NCBI GenBank assembly: GCA_947259315.1
Contig: CAMYLR010000023.1
Span: 18,437-82,436, forward strand
Reading direction: 5' to 3'
DNA from: an uncultured Gemmatimonadales bacterium
GTDB lineage: Bacteria > Gemmatimonadota > Gemmatimonadetes > JACCXV01 > JAHWKZ01
Length of the DNA: 64,000 nt
This document shows positions 35,214 to 45,438 of the stretch, in pieces. Position 1 is the stretch's first letter. Each line of letters opens with the position of its first letter. Below the pieces are notes generated by a model. The model saw only the letters and a list, made by a program, of their open reading frames with translations, did no database searches and was not told where the DNA came from. The translations under genes were made by a program, and so were the position numbers.

Positions 35214-36137
35214 GTGAGACGCAAGACGACACTAATCCTGCTCGCGGCGCTGCTCGTGCTGGTGGTCGCGCTCTGGCGCTATAGCACCCGCGATTATCGA
35301 CCTGTGTTCAGTCGCGCCGCTGGGGAGCTCATTCAGGTCCGCGATTCGACCGGCTTCGGCCGCGCCGAAGACGGCAAGCAGTTGACCGAGGTTACGTTGG
35401 TCAGCGACACCGGTCTCGAGGTGCGGGTACGTGTTCGCGCTACCGGCGAACGCACCGGTACGCGCTACCCGGCTGCGCTGATGGTTGGTGGGATGAGGAC
35501 CGGTCGCGAGACGGTCGATGTCCCCCTCGAGACTGAGAACTTGGTCCTGGCCAGCGTTGACTACCCATACGACGGCCCGATTTGGCCTGAGGGATGGCAG
35601 TGGGTGCGGTATCTCATTCCGCTTCGGCGCGGGTTTCTGGAGACGCCCCCGGCGTTGCTTCTGGCGGCGCAATACCTGTACACCCGAGATGACGTCGACC
35701 CCGAGCGGGTGTCGATTATCGGTGTCAGCCTTGGGGTCCCGTTCGCGGCCGCTACGGCAGCGACCGACCGCCGGCTAGCAGGTGCCGCGCTGCTGCACGG
35801 CGGTGCCGACATTCGCCGCATGGCGTACTACGCCTATGCCGATGAAGGACCCGCCTGGGTGATGAACGGTTTGGCGCTCGTGACGGCGTGGATGGTGGCG
35901 CCGCTCGAGCCCACCAAGTACGCCGGTGAAATCGCGCCGCGCCCGACGTTGGTCGTGAACGCCACCGACGACAAGCGCGTCGACCCGCAGAGCGGCGATC
36001 GGCTACAACAGGCGGTGCGCCAGCCAAAACGGGTCATCTGGCACGAAAGCGGTCATGTTCACCGCACTCAAACGGAGATCGTGGTCGAGCTCATGGAGAT
36101 GACGCTCGACTGGATGGACGCCAACGGGCTGAGATGA
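35214..36137 (+). CDS. Membrane-anchored alpha/beta hydrolase (dienelactone hydrolase-like)
   Basis: Starting at GTG 35214 the 307-residue product has an N-terminal hydrophobic anchor (LILLAALLVLVVALW). It has an alpha/beta hydrolase fold with nucleophile elbow GVSLGVP, acid in VVNATDDKRVDP and His in HESGHVHR. A separate beta-rich region precedes the hydrolase core (EVTLVSDTGLEVRVRVR). The longer open frame to 34824 overlaps the divergent gene and is rejected. It is a probable extracytoplasmic esterase; substrate unknown. Confidence 0.78.
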   Translation: MRRKTTLILLAALLVLVVALWRYSTRDYRPVFSRAAGELIQVRDSTGFGRAEDGKQLTEVTLVSDTGLEVRVRVRATGERTGTRYPAALMVGGMRTGRETVDVPLETENLVLASVDYPYDGPIWPEGWQWVRYLIPLRRGFLETPPALLLAAQYLYTRDDVDPERVSIIGVSLGVPFAAATAATDRRLAGAALLHGGADIRRMAYYAYADEGPAWVMNGLALVTAWMVAPLEPTKYAGEIAPRPTLVVNATDDKRVDPQSGDRLQQAVRQPKRVIWHESGHVHRTQTEIVVELMEMTLDWMDANGLR

Positions 36138-36276
36138 GGCCCATTTGACGCAGGTTGACGCCAGACCGGGTAGACGGCGACATTCATTACCCGTTCAGGC
36201 GCCCCCCCTGTGTGTTCCTGGACGACCGGCTCGACGACGACTCTTTTTTCGAACCCGGACCCCGGAGGTCTCCCGC

Positions 36277-36612
36277 ATGCGGTTTTTGAAGCTCTTTCCC
36301 GTTTTTGCGTTTGTTGCGCTGTTAACGGTCGGCGCCTGTCAGCAGGCTCAGGACGCAGCCGACAGCGCCACCGACGCCATGGACGACGCGGCCGCTGAGG
36401 TCGAAGGCATGGCCGATGAGGGCATGGACGAGATGGAAGGCATGGCGGACGAAGCCATGGACGAGATGGAAGGCATGGCGGACGAAGCCATGGACGAGAT
36501 GGAAGGCATGGCCGACGACGCCATGGACGCGGCCAATCCGTGCAATCCGTGCGCGGGCAATCCGTGCAGCCCGGACGCGACTAACCCCTGTGCGGGCGAC
36601 GACTCGCCCTAA
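36277..36612 (+). CDS. Acidic Met/Asp/Glu-repeat lipoprotein with Cys-rich tail
   Basis: A 111-residue protein. Signal peptide with lipobox LLTVGAC (Cys about 21), then QQAQDAADSATDAMDDAA, then four copies of an 11-residue unit of type EGMADEAMDEM, and a tail with five cysteines in NPC/CAG turns. GGAGGT lies seven bases upstream of the ATG and a strong terminator follows, so it is a real monocistronic gene. The helix is amphipathic, very acidic and Met-rich, comparable to entericidin-like or metal-binding small lipoproteins. A metal or redox role is only a guess. Confidence 0.8.
   Translation: MRFLKLFPVFAFVALLTVGACQQAQDAADSATDAMDDAAAEVEGMADEGMDEMEGMADEAMDEMEGMADEAMDEMEGMADDAMDAANPCNPCAGNPCSPDATNPCAGDDSP
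36403..36534 (+). repeat. 33-bp tandem repeat, four units, inside a lipoprotein gene
   Basis: Units begin at 36403, 36436, 36469 and 36502, each with GAAGGCATGG. Units 2 and 3 are identical; units 1 and 4 differ at a few positions. The period is a multiple of three, so copy-number change keeps the frame. Identical neighbours suggest recent duplication. Confidence 0.92.
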
Positions 36613-36644
36613 CGCGGAGGCGCGCGATTATCGCGTAACGTTCG

Positions 36645-36679
36645 AGCGGCCGTCCTTTTCGGGACGGCCGCTTTTTTTT
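36645..36679 (+). terminator. Rho-independent terminator
   Basis: AGCGGCCGTCC pairs with GGACGGCCGCT across a short loop and is followed by eight T residues. It lies 32 bases after the repeat lipoprotein stop and before acs. This is the clearest intrinsic terminator in the window. Confidence 0.92.
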
Positions 36680-36705
36680 GGTAGCTCAAAACGAGATCGA
36701 GGGCA

Positions 36706-38654
<1,949 letters not shown>

Positions 38655-38658
<4 letters not shown>

Positions 38659-39710
38659 CCGCCGCGGCGCGAAGCCAACACTTCGAGCGCCGCGTCGATC
38701 ACCGCTGCGGGCTCCGGGTCGGTGAAGGGATCGAGACCGGCCCGGGTCCGCCGCGGCCAATGGCGAGCCTCGGCGCCAGCGACGGCCACTCCCGGCAGGT
38801 GTTCCGCCGGGCCGTGAACAGCGGCGCTCGAGCGTCCAAAGACCGCTACCACGGGTGTTCCGACCAACCCCGCGAGGTGCATCGGGCCGGTATCCATCCC
38901 GATGAACAAGTCACACCGGGAGAGCAGGTATGTGAGCTCCCGAATCGTCGTCGGCGGGATCAGGTGCGCGTCGCCGAGTGCGTCGGCGAGCGCCTGGGCC
39001 TCTTGTTCTTCCGCTGGGCCCCAGCCGATCAGCAACGTGCCGCCGGAGCGCTGTTTGATTTCGCGCAGCGCCGCTTCCAGCCGAGCCGGGTCCCACCGCT
39101 TGTGGCTGCCACTGACGCTCGACCCGGGATACGCCAACAACCAGGGTCGCGTTCGGTCACGGATCGTCTCGAGGAACTCATCAATGCGCGACCTCTCCTC
39201 GGAATCAAACTCAGGGCGGGCGGCGACGACATCCGGCACGTCGAGCCACTCCACCAGCGAGCGGTGTCGAAGATGGCGGTTGACGTCTTTCGCCGCCGGG
39301 TAGCGCAGACCGTGATACCAAAGCCAGGCGAGGTTACGCGCGTGACCGGGACCCCAACCGACGCGCACCCCTCGGCCACCCGCCGCGACCGCCCACACCG
39401 CCCCCTTCAACATCCCCTGGAAGTCGAGCACGAGATCGTAACCCCGCGCGCGCATACGCGACCGTAATTGCCACGGATCACGCGACAGTATCTCTCGCCA
39501 GCGTCTGAACGGGACGACAAAGAGCTCGTCGATCTGGGGGTGACCGCGGAGCACATCGGCGGCCTTCGACTGCACCACCCAGTCGATCTCGGCGTCGGGA
39601 AACTTCTGCCGCAGGCCGTTCAGCATCGGCAGCACGCGCGCCACGTCACCGATCGAGCCCAGCCGGACGATCAGGATGCGGCGCGGATCCGCGGGTAGCG
39701 CACGAAGCAT
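38655..39710 (-). CDS. Glycosyltransferase family 9 (heptosyltransferase-like)
   Basis: ADP-heptose:LPS heptosyltransferase superfamily. From ATG 39710 the 351 residues show [76 protein letters not shown], and the nucleotide-sugar site [25 protein letters not shown]. It probably works at the inner membrane on lipid A-core or another glycan. It is solitary, with no other LPS gene in the window. Upstream frame extension to 40025 overlaps pdxS and is rejected. Confidence 0.9.
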
Positions 39711-39768
39711 GGCGGGAAGGTACTTGGCACTCTGAAGGACGTGTATCTTTGTGGCCAGGAGGCACTGC

Positions 39769-40659
39769 ATGAACCAGCGCGAAACGGGAACGATCGAGGT
39801 CAAACGCGGTCTCGCCCAGATGCTCAAGGGCGGAGTCATCATGGACGTGACCACGGTCGACATGGCGAAGGTCGCCGAGCAGGCCGGCGCGGTCGCGGTG
39901 ATGGCGCTCGAGCGTGTCCCGTCGGACATCCGCGCCGGCGGTGGCGTGGCTCGAATGGCCCCAGTCAGCAAGATCAAGGAGATCGTTGCCGGGGTGTCGA
40001 TCCCGGTCATGGCCAAGTGCCGCATCGGTCATTTTGTCGAAGCGCAGATCGAGGAAGCGTTGGGCGTCGACTACCTCGACGAATCCGAGGTGCTAACGCC
40101 CGCCGACGAGGCGCACCACATCGACAAGCACGAGTTCACGATCCCGTTCGTGTGTGGGGCGCGCGACCTGGGTGAGGCGTTGCGCCGGATCGGTGAAGGC
40201 GCGGCGATGATCCGCACCAAGGGCGAGCCCGGCACTGGCAACATCGTCGAAGCGGTGCGGCACCTGCGGATGATCCGGGCGCAGATCAGAGACCTTGCGA
40301 CGCGTCCGGCCGAGGAGCTGCTGGTAGCCGCCAAGGAACTGCGCGCACCACTCGATCTGGTGGAGGAGACCGCGCGGACCGAGCGGTTGCCGGTGGTCAA
40401 CTTCGCCGCCGGCGGGGTCGCCATCCCTGCTGACGCCGCGCTCATGATGCAACTCGGCGCCGACGGAGTATTCGTTGGCTCGGGCATCTTCAAGTCCGAG
40501 AACCCAGCTGCTTTCGCGCGCGCGATCGTGCTCGCGACCACGCACTACGATGATCCCGACATCCTGGCCCGCGTCTCCGAAGAGCTGGGCACCGACGCGG
40601 CGATGGTGGGGCTCGAGCGACTGACCGAAGAAGAGCTCATGCAGATCCGCTCGACTTGA
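39769..40659 (+). CDS. pdxS: Pyridoxal 5'-phosphate synthase subunit PdxS
   Basis: Synthase subunit of DXP-independent PLP synthesis from ribose-5-P, glyceraldehyde-3-P and ammonia. The 296-residue barrel has [88 protein letters not shown] and [20 protein letters not shown] lies seven bases before ATG 39769, so I prefer it over the earlier in-frame GTG. Coupled to pdxT. Confidence 0.97.
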   Translation: MNQRETGTIEVKRGLAQMLKGGVIMDVTTVDMAKVAEQAGAVAVMALERVPSDIRAGGGVARMAPVSKIKEIVAGVSIPVMAKCRIGHFVEAQIEEALGVDYLDESEVLTPADEAHHIDKHEFTIPFVCGARDLGEALRRIGEGAAMIRTKGEPGTGNIVEAVRHLRMIRAQIRDLATRPAEELLVAAKELRAPLDLVEETARTERLPVVNFAAGGVAIPADAALMMQLGADGVFVGSGIFKSENPAAFARAIVLATTHYDDPDILARVSEELGTDAAMVGLERLTEEELMQIRST

Positions 40660-41252
40660 GCGCCCGCCCCACGATCGGCGTGCTCGGCGTGCAGGGCGAC
40701 GTTTCCGAGCACATGGCGGCGGTCGAGCGAGCCGGTGGTACCGCACGCAAGGTCAAGCGTCCCGATGAATTAACTGACGTCGCCGGCCTCATACTCCCTG
40801 GCGGCGAGTCGACGACCCACCGTCGATTGCTCGACTACGAAGATCTGCTATCGGCGATCACCGATCGTTACCGCGACGGGATGGCGGTCTTTGGCACGTG
40901 CGCTGGGGCGATCCTGTTGGCGACCGAGGTTCTCGGCGCGCCGACGCCCCACCTCTCGCTGGTCGACATCACCGTACGGCGAAACGCGTTCGGCCGTCAG
41001 CGCGAATCGTTCGTCACCGATCTCGACGTCGCCGGGTTGGACGGCGGGCCGCTGAGAGCGGTGTTCATCCGCGCACCGATCATCGAGCGGGTCGGTCCCG
41101 GGATCGACGTGCTGGCGACCGTCGATGGCGAGATCGTCCTGGCCGAGAGCGACCGCGCGTTGGTCGCCGCCTTCCACCCCGAGCTCACCGCCGACGATCG
41201 ATTGCACAAGCGCTTCCTGGAGAAGACGGCCACGGCCGAGGTGGCACGCTAG
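40656..41252 (+). CDS. pdxT: Pyridoxal 5'-phosphate synthase glutaminase PdxT
   Basis: Class I glutaminase that feeds ammonia to PdxS. It has 198 residues with [31 protein letters not shown], nucleophile Cys in [10 protein letters not shown], and HPEL with His and Glu of the triad. TTG start overlapping the pdxS stop (TTGA). The pair covers de novo vitamin B6 synthesis. Confidence 0.95.
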   Translation: MSARPTIGVLGVQGDVSEHMAAVERAGGTARKVKRPDELTDVAGLILPGGESTTHRRLLDYEDLLSAITDRYRDGMAVFGTCAGAILLATEVLGAPTPHLSLVDITVRRNAFGRQRESFVTDLDVAGLDGGPLRAVFIRAPIIERVGPGIDVLATVDGEIVLAESDRALVAAFHPELTADDRLHKRFLEKTATAEVAR

Positions 41253-41460
41253 CGGCTCCGGCTGAGGGGCCACTACCTACCGTCCCAGGGGCTTCTTCCC
41301 CACAGACAGCTGACAGTCAGCCGGTTACGATTAGACACGAGTGGGTCGAACCGATTCCGGGCGCTTGGAACCCTCGTGGTCACCCTGGCGAGACCACACC
41401 CCGGCCGGTCTCTCAGCCAATTACGACGCCGCACTCGACACCATGTGCCCCACCGTGGGG
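41253..41460. other. Intergenic region with three small inverted repeats
   Basis: The 208 bases after pdxT contain GGGG-CTTCTT-CCCC (41288-41301), GCTGAC-A-GTCAGC (41309-41321) and CCCCAC-C-GTGGGG (41448-41460). The last abuts the ATG at 41461 and could hide the ribosome site of the next gene. None has a T tract. I see no RNA gene or recombinase site here. Confidence 0.4.
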
Positions 41461-42018
41461 ATGCGAATTATGCTGACTTACTTGCTCGCTTTGACGCTGC
41501 CAGTTGCAGCAACTGCGCTGCTATATGCCCGATACGAGTATCGCAAGCGAGGCAAATTGACGTTTCTTGGGCTGGCGCTGCTTTGTGCGATGTTATTCGT
41601 CCCGAATCTGGTGATTGAATTCGCGACTACGTATGCGATGCCAACCACATTGCTGGACGGCATGGGTGTCATGGTTGGTATTGTCGGTATCGTCTTGTGC
41701 CTGCGTGGCGTCATCGCGTTTCGCTCGCTGCCCAAGGTTCTCTGTTTAGATCCAGGCGAGCTTGCGGAGGCCGGACCATACCGTTGGAGCAGGAACCCGC
41801 AATACGTCGGCTGGTTTCTGTTCCTACTGGGTTTCGCTCTCAATGACTGGTCGATATGGTGTCTTGGAGCGTTGCTCGTTGTTCTGATCAGCTTGCACTT
41901 TCTTGTATTGATAGAAGAAGAGCATCTGCGCCGTATTTTTGGCTCACAATACGTCGAGTTCTGCCGTCGAACGCCACGCTATCTGGGTTGGGGGCCTTTA
42001 AGGTTGACGAGCTCATGA
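41461..42018 (+). CDS. ICMT/PEMT-like membrane methyltransferase
   Basis: About 185 residues with four or five membrane segments and a C-terminal catalytic signature of the isoprenylcysteine carboxyl methyltransferase/NnrU family: GPYRWSRNPQYVGWFLFL, EEEHLRRIFGSQYVEFCRRT and PRYLGW. Members methylate lipids or small molecules with SAM; substrate unknown. ATG 41461 or the ATG at 41470 are possible starts; the earlier in-frame start at 41341 adds an implausible hydrophilic segment. Base composition is clearly lower in GC than neighbours (the 60 bases from 41881 contain 24 G+C), which suggests transfer. Its stop overlaps the next ATG (ATGA). Confidence 0.75.
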   Translation: MRIMLTYLLALTLPVAATALLYARYEYRKRGKLTFLGLALLCAMLFVPNLVIEFATTYAMPTTLLDGMGVMVGIVGIVLCLRGVIAFRSLPKVLCLDPGELAEAGPYRWSRNPQYVGWFLFLLGFALNDWSIWCLGALLVVLISLHFLVLIEEEHLRRIFGSQYVEFCRRTPRYLGWGPLRLTSS

Positions 42019-42318
42019 ACGTTTTCTTCTATGGTCTTTTCATGGATGAAAACCTGCTCGCCGAGAAAGGAATTACTGCAAGCAATCCGGTCGTCGGATT
42101 CGTCTGTATGCGGACAGTAGTGTCGCGGACTTGTACCAGAATCGGTCACCATCGAATTCGCGGACGGAAGTAACGCCGAAGCCAGTTGCTACAACCTACC
42201 CGACAACAAGGTCACCGGGACCAATAAGATTTATGCAGATTCGTTACTCAAACTGGCAACCCGATTGAATTTGCCTGCGCCGTACCTAGACCAAATCAGG
42301 CAGGCGGGACGGCCGTAG
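42015..42318 (+). pseudogene. Decayed gamma-glutamylcyclotransferase-like gene
   Basis: The start (MNVFFYGLFMDENLLAEKG, then NPVVGFV) is that of an AIG2/GGCT-like protein. Right after VGFV the frame breaks. The expected middle of the protein (roughly 35 residues by comparison with relatives) is missing. A second frame carries LYADSSVADL, then a third carries VPESVTIEFADGSNAE, CYNLPDNKVTGTNKIYAD and YLDQIRQAGRP before TAG at 42316. This is best explained by one internal deletion with a junction near 42105 and a one-base deletion near 42133. Only a 52-residue stub is translated. It shares low GC content and an ATGA overlap with the upstream methyltransferase, so both were probably one acquired unit. 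Confidence 0.8.
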
Positions 42319-42347
42319 CAACAAATTCGAACCCTTCAGCGTTCACC

Positions 42348-42377
42348 CCGCCCCCCCGGGAGCAAACCGGGGGGCGG
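42348..42377. terminator. GC-rich hairpin between convergent genes
   Basis: CCGCCCCCC at 42348-42356 pairs perfectly with GGGGGGCGG at 42369-42377 across 12 bases. It lies between the end of the pseudogene and the end of the convergent lipoprotein gene. Probably a bidirectional terminator; no T tract. Confidence 0.55.
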
Positions 42378-42395
42378 ATCCTCATCACTCAAGCT

Positions 42396-43442
42396 TCAGC
42401 AGACCTCGCCAGCCAGGAACCAGCATCGCGTCTGCGCGCTTGTCTTAAGGAACTCGAGCAGCATCGCGCCGACCTTTTGCTCACCTAGTGGCGAGGGATG
42501 TGTACCGTCGCCGACAAAGTCGTCGCGCACCCAGATCAAGCCGTCGGAGCGCGGGTTCTCGCCGTCAGCCCACAGATACGGCCCCCACGCCAACCACGGC
42601 GCACCGAAGTCGAGGCTCAGATCGCCAGCCTCGGAATCGATGACCCCGGTTCGCGATTGCATGATCTGGGCTTCGATGAGCCACTTGACCGAAAAGCCGG
42701 TCTCAAACGCGTACGGCTCGGGGTTGAGCGTGGTGGTGGCGTAGCCAGCGTACGTGCGGCTCGAGACAAAAACTTGTTGCAGGTTGGGATAGTGAGCCAT
42801 GAGCGCACGGATGATGTCGCCCAAGCTCGCTTCGAGCTGCAACGCATCCGCATCGGCGGCCGGTAAAGAAACCGTCGGCCGCGGGTTGGCCTGCTTGATC
42901 CACGCGATTTGAACCTGAGCTTCGGTTAGCCCCAATGGCGCCAGCCGCTGATCGCGTACGCGATCGTAGACCGGGTCGTCGGGCGAGTCCCACTCGGTGG
43001 CGGGGTGGCCGCCGACCGCGCCGTCGACCAACACCAGGTGCTCGTGCTCGACCGTCGGGTCGGCCATCGCTTGCCCGACAAAGCTCCACGGCGCACAGTC
43101 GGTAACGCGTCCCCTGCAAAACTCACGGGTCGTGTTCGACATGCCGACTGACAGCAATGCGTACACGCCATCGGGGTCGGGATCACCATCCTCGCCCAGT
43201 GGTTGGATCTGCGCGGCTCGGTTCTTCCCCACCGCGGCGTGGTCGCTCGGTATCGTGTTCGCGCCACCCGGATAGAGCCCACCGAGAAACCCTTGGTACG
43301 TCGCCCCTGTTAGCTCGGTCAGCGGTGCGACAACATCAACGTCGGGTAGATCACCCGGCGACGGCGCGTCCGACACCTCCGGCGTCGTGACACCGTTGCA
43401 CGCAAACACCAAGACGATTCCGAAGACCACGAGAACGCGCAT
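42396..43442 (-). CDS. SGNH-hydrolase-like lipoprotein
   Basis: A 348-residue protein with a lipobox-type leader (VLVVFGIVLVFAC). Conserved-looking parts are YQGFLGGLYPGGANTIP, SVGMSNTTREFC, DGAVGGHPATEWD and, near the C-terminus, DDFVGDGTHPSPLGEQKVG, which resembles the DxxH block of SGNH/GDSL esterases. The catalytic Ser is probably the one in SVGMSN. A surface or periplasmic esterase is inferred. Two Cys pairs could form disulfides. It is single, 62 bases downstream of the MBL gene on the same strand. Confidence 0.6.
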   Translation of the reverse strand: MRVLVVFGIVLVFACNGVTTPEVSDAPSPGDLPDVDVVAPLTELTGATYQGFLGGLYPGGANTIPSDHAAVGKNRAAQIQPLGEDGDPDPDGVYALLSVGMSNTTREFCRGRVTDCAPWSFVGQAMADPTVEHEHLVLVDGAVGGHPATEWDSPDDPVYDRVRDQRLAPLGLTEAQVQIAWIKQANPRPTVSLPAADADALQLEASLGDIIRALMAHYPNLQQVFVSSRTYAGYATTTLNPEPYAFETGFSVKWLIEAQIMQSRTGVIDSEAGDLSLDFGAPWLAWGPYLWADGENPRSDGLIWVRDDFVGDGTHPSPLGEQKVGAMLLEFLKTSAQTRCWFLAGEVC

Positions 43443-43504
43443 CCCACCTCCGACACGAAGAAGTCACGTCGCTTGTGGTTGGGACGCGCGCCGGCGGTCC
43501 GGCG

Positions 43505-44413
43505 TTAAGCGTCCTCGCGGGTCAGGCTGGCGTGGATCATGGCGCTCCACTGCGGCGCGGTGATGAAGACGTCGCCCCATCCGGGGTAGTCGTCGAAAGT
43601 CTCCTCGGCCTGGATCTCTTCGAGGCTCTTTCCGGTCTCGATGTGAGCGCGCACGATCGCCGTCGTCTCGGTCAGCATGGTGTGGAAGCGACGCAAGTCC
43701 TCGATGTCTCCGACCGGTCCATGCCCGGGGATGATGCGGACGTTCTCCGGGATCCGATCGAGCACCGCGCTCACGTTCCCGGTGAACTGCAGGACGTCGC
43801 CACCGCTGCCGAGATCGATAAACGGGAACATGCCGTTGAAGAAGAGATCCCCCATGTGGACGACGTTCGACTGCGAGAACCACACCACGATGTCGCCATC
43901 GGTGTGACCTCCCGGTAGGTGGATCGCACGGATCTCCTCGCCGTTGAAGTGGATCGACAGCGAGTCGGTAAACGTCACCACCGGCAACCCCTCGGCGGGC
44001 AGCGGGCCGTAGGTCATGCCGAGGACTTCCTGCTGCGTGGAGAGCCGATGACGAACGTTGTGATGCGCCACGATCGGCGCCGAACCGCCCCAATCCTGGT
44101 TGGCCCCGGTGTGATCCGGATGCCAATGAGTATTGAGCAGAAACTTCACCTTGCCCTCGCCTAGCTCGCCCAACGCCCCACGTACGCGTTCGGTCAACGG
44201 TGCCATCAGGTCATCGACGATCAGCATGCCGTCGTCGCCCACCGACACACCGATGTTTCCACCGGGACCGAACAACGCGTAGACGTTGCCTGCGACCTCG
44301 CGGGTCTCGATCACCGCGCTCGCCATGTCCTGGCCAAGCAAGGTCTGGACTCCAACGAGAGATGAGAGTACAAGCAGCACCGTTCCAACCGACAAACGCG
44401 AAGAACTCATCAT
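43505..44413 (-). CDS. Exported metallo-beta-lactamase-fold hydrolase
   Basis: It has 302 residues with a signal peptide (LSVGTVLLVLSSLVGVQTLLGQ). Zinc motifs are complete: NTHWHPDHTGAN, the third His in LPGGHTDGDIVVWF, Asp in VVHMGDLFFN and the last His in IIPGHGP. The layout matches the broad subclass B-like/SoxH or quinoprotein-relay group rather than a true beta-lactamase. It overlaps the SDR stop by four bases (ATGA), so SDR and MBL are co-translated. Substrate unknown. Confidence 0.85.
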   Translation of the reverse strand: MMSSSRLSVGTVLLVLSSLVGVQTLLGQDMASAVIETREVAGNVYALFGPGGNIGVSVGDDGMLIVDDLMAPLTERVRGALGELGEGKVKFLLNTHWHPDHTGANQDWGGSAPIVAHHNVRHRLSTQQEVLGMTYGPLPAEGLPVVTFTDSLSIHFNGEEIRAIHLPGGHTDGDIVVWFSQSNVVHMGDLFFNGMFPFIDLGSGGDVLQFTGNVSAVLDRIPENVRIIPGHGPVGDIEDLRRFHTMLTETTAIVRAHIETGKSLEEIQAEETFDDYPGWGDVFITAPQWSAMIHASLTREDA

Positions 44414-45282
44414 GCCTCCCCTTCAGGTTTGGTCCCAGTTTCGCCCTCGATGCCCATCTGGCGTCGATAGTACTCGGGGAACCGCAACATCTTGGCGATC
44501 AACTTTGGCGACAAGGCGTCCGCCCATGGCACGAGCCGCGCCGCCCGGTACGGATACACCTCGAACCGTGGGCGCTCCAAACAATCGACGATCGCGTGCG
44601 CGACCTGGTCGGCGGTCTGGCGCGGTCCACTCGGAAGCGCCGAGCCGAGCTTCCTCTCGCGGTCCGGGCTCTTGCGGATCGACTCGAAAAACTCTGTATC
44701 GGTGCCGACGGGATACACGACCGAGACATCGATCCCGACCGTCTCAGCCTCCACGCGAAGTCCATCAGCCATCACCGATTGAGCCGCCTTTGTCGCGCTG
44801 TACAGCGAGTTGGCCGGCAACCCGTGCTGTGCCAACACCGACGAGACGATGATGATGTGTCCCTGTCGCTGGACCTCGAACACTGGCCACGCCGCCTGGA
44901 TCGCCCACACCGTGCCCAACACGTTGACGTCAAAGATCTCGCGTGCCTGCTCGGGAGGTGTGGTGGCGACCGGCGCAACGATGCCAAAACCGGCGTTGGC
45001 GATGATCGCGTCGAGGCTCCCCCAGCGGCGCGTAACCGCGGTCACGAGCCCGGCCACCGCGTCGCGATCGCGGACATCGCCGACGACCGTCTCGACCTCC
45101 CCACCTTGCTCGCGAATCTCTTTGGCGAGCTTCTCGAGCCGCACCTCACGACGAGCGAAGAGCCCCACCCGCATCCCTCTACGGGCGCACGCCACGGCGG
45201 TCGCCGCACCGATGCCGCTCGACGCGCCGGTGATCGCAACTACCCGATCGGCGAGATCTCTGCCCAAGAGCACCCCACTCAA
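44410..45282 (-). CDS. Short-chain dehydrogenase/reductase
   Basis: A classical SDR of 290 residues: cofactor motif VVAITGASSGIGAATAVACARRG, IIANAGFG, catalytic Ser in IIIVSSVLAQHGLPANSLYSATKAA with YSATK supplying Tyr and Lys, and a basic residue at the end of beta-2 (LFARREVRL) suggesting NADP. The C-terminus RLVPWADALSPKLIAKMLRF is typical of DltE/YdfG-like oxidoreductases. Substrate unknown. First gene of the SDR-MBL pair, divergent from the dehydrogenase at 45439. Confidence 0.88.
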   Translation of the reverse strand: MSGVLLGRDLADRVVAITGASSGIGAATAVACARRGMRVGLFARREVRLEKLAKEIREQGGEVETVVGDVRDRDAVAGLVTAVTRRWGSLDAIIANAGFGIVAPVATTPPEQAREIFDVNVLGTVWAIQAAWPVFEVQRQGHIIIVSSVLAQHGLPANSLYSATKAAQSVMADGLRVEAETVGIDVSVVYPVGTDTEFFESIRKSPDRERKLGSALPSGPRQTADQVAHAIVDCLERPRFEVYPYRAARLVPWADALSPKLIAKMLRFPEYYRRQMGIEGETGTKPEGEA

Positions 45283-45438
45283 GGTTTTTCACGCGAAAAA
45301 GATGGATCGGAACGTAGCGCCCGGCGGGTCGCCAGGCACCCGTCCGGTTGACGGCTTCGGCCCGTTCGCGGAGCTTTTGGGGCATCCACATCGCGCATGC
45401 CGTGATTTTCTTGATTCCCGACCGTGAGGACGAAACCG

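Noticed and set aside
34824-36137. Extended N-terminus (130 residues) of the anchored hydrolase
   Set aside because: It overlaps the divergent lipoprotein gene and has no motif; the membrane anchor after GTG 35214 is the natural start.
36403-36534. Short repeats as a possible CRISPR array
   Set aside because: The units are directly contiguous without spacers and encode an in-frame peptide repeat.
36348-36560. Minus-strand Ser/Met repeat frame over the lipoprotein
   Set aside because: It is the antisense of the 33-bp coding repeat and has no ribosome site.
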